Shown here: in pieces, positions 6,173-6,205 of the stretch
Position numbering within the stretch: position 1 is the stretch's first letter
Layout of the letters: every line of letters starts with the position of its first letter
Assembly: GCA_029260415.1 (NCBI GenBank)
Contig: JAJDDH010000198.1
Location: 1 to 6,205, forward strand
From: Phycisphaerales bacterium
GTDB taxonomy: Bacteria > Planctomycetota > Phycisphaerae > Phycisphaerales > UBA1924
Reading direction: 5' to 3'
DNA length: 6,205 nucleotides
Notes under the pieces: generated by a model
Seen by the model: the letters and a program-made list of their open reading frames with translations, nothing else
Told to the model about the DNA's origin: nothing
Database searches by the model: none
Position numbers and translations under genes: made by a program

Positions 6173-6205
6173 GGCGCTGGCAGGTTCAACGTGAACCGGC
6201 TGCCC
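6157..6205 (-). CDS. C-terminal end of a histidine-kinase-type ATPase (partial, 5' part off window)
   Basis: Only the last 15 codons and a TGA stop are present, reading GSRFTLNLPAPAQAA. The GSRFTLNLP string is the typical closing strand of a GHKL/HATPase_c domain, where sensor histidine kinases end in G-S-x-F-x-x-x-L-P. A two-component sensor kinase or an anti-sigma-type serine kinase are both possible; the next gene, a STAS protein with a phosphorylatable serine, would suit a serine kinase partner, but the F-T-L-x-L-P ending is more usual in histidine kinases. The gene reads the same way and ends 23 nt before the STAS gene, so the two are probably cotranscribed. With so few residues the call is tentative, although reading frame, motif and context agree. 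Confidence 0.6.
   Translation of the reverse strand, partial: GSRFTLNLPAPAQAA

Noticed and set aside
6183..6197. A perfect inverted repeat GGTTCA-ACG-TGAACC
   Set aside because: It encodes the conserved FTLN residues of the kinase end and lies inside coding sequence; probably chance. No nearby promoter supports an operator.

Overview
The window is a single tightly packed, GC-rich gene block read entirely from the minus strand, so transcription runs from base 6205 towards base 1. It carries the assembly core of a type IV pilus or closely related pseudopilus (type II secretion-like) machine, preceded by a small signalling module. High GC, Gly/Pro/Ala-rich low-complexity segments and separate pilM, pilN and pilO genes beside a STAS gene and a kinase would fit a planctomycete (for example Phycisphaerae) or another GC-rich, deep-branching Gram-negative. 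This is inference; no marker gene in the window proves the lineage.

In transcription order the block holds: (1) the last 15 codons of a histidine-kinase-type ATPase (6205-6157); (2) a 111-residue STAS anti-anti-sigma-type protein (6133-5798); (3) a PilB/GspE assembly ATPase with an N-terminal MshEN-type c-di-GMP-binding motif and a tetracysteine zinc site (5801-3960); (4) a PilC/GspF inner-membrane platform protein (3963-2731); (5) PilM, an actin-like cytoplasmic protein (2734-1685); (6) PilN (1671-1096); (7) PilO (1099-527); (8) the first 159 codons of a membrane-anchored PilP/GspC/GspB-like periplasmic protein running off the window at base 1 (477-1). A secretin (PilQ/GspD) gene would be the expected next gene beyond base 1, but it is not seen.

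Four junctions are 4-nt ATGA/GTGA overlaps (STAS-pilB, pilB-pilC, pilC-pilM, pilN-pilO), which implies one operon with translational coupling. Three junctions are looser: kinase-STAS (23 nt), pilM-pilN (13 nt) and pilO-pilP-like (49 nt). The first and last of these carry a short inverted repeat at the upstream stop codon.

Functionally, PilB would power pilin polymerisation through PilC. PilM, on the cytoplasmic face, would bind the N-terminal motif of PilN. PilN and PilO would form the inner-membrane alignment complex, and the PilP-like protein would extend it to the outer-membrane channel. The most interesting point is regulatory: two possible signal inputs, a kinase/STAS pair and a c-di-GMP motif, both sit next to or inside the assembly ATPase. 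No RNA genes, mobile elements, CRISPR arrays, rho-independent terminators or recognisable promoters were found, and there is no gene-free stretch over 50 bases.
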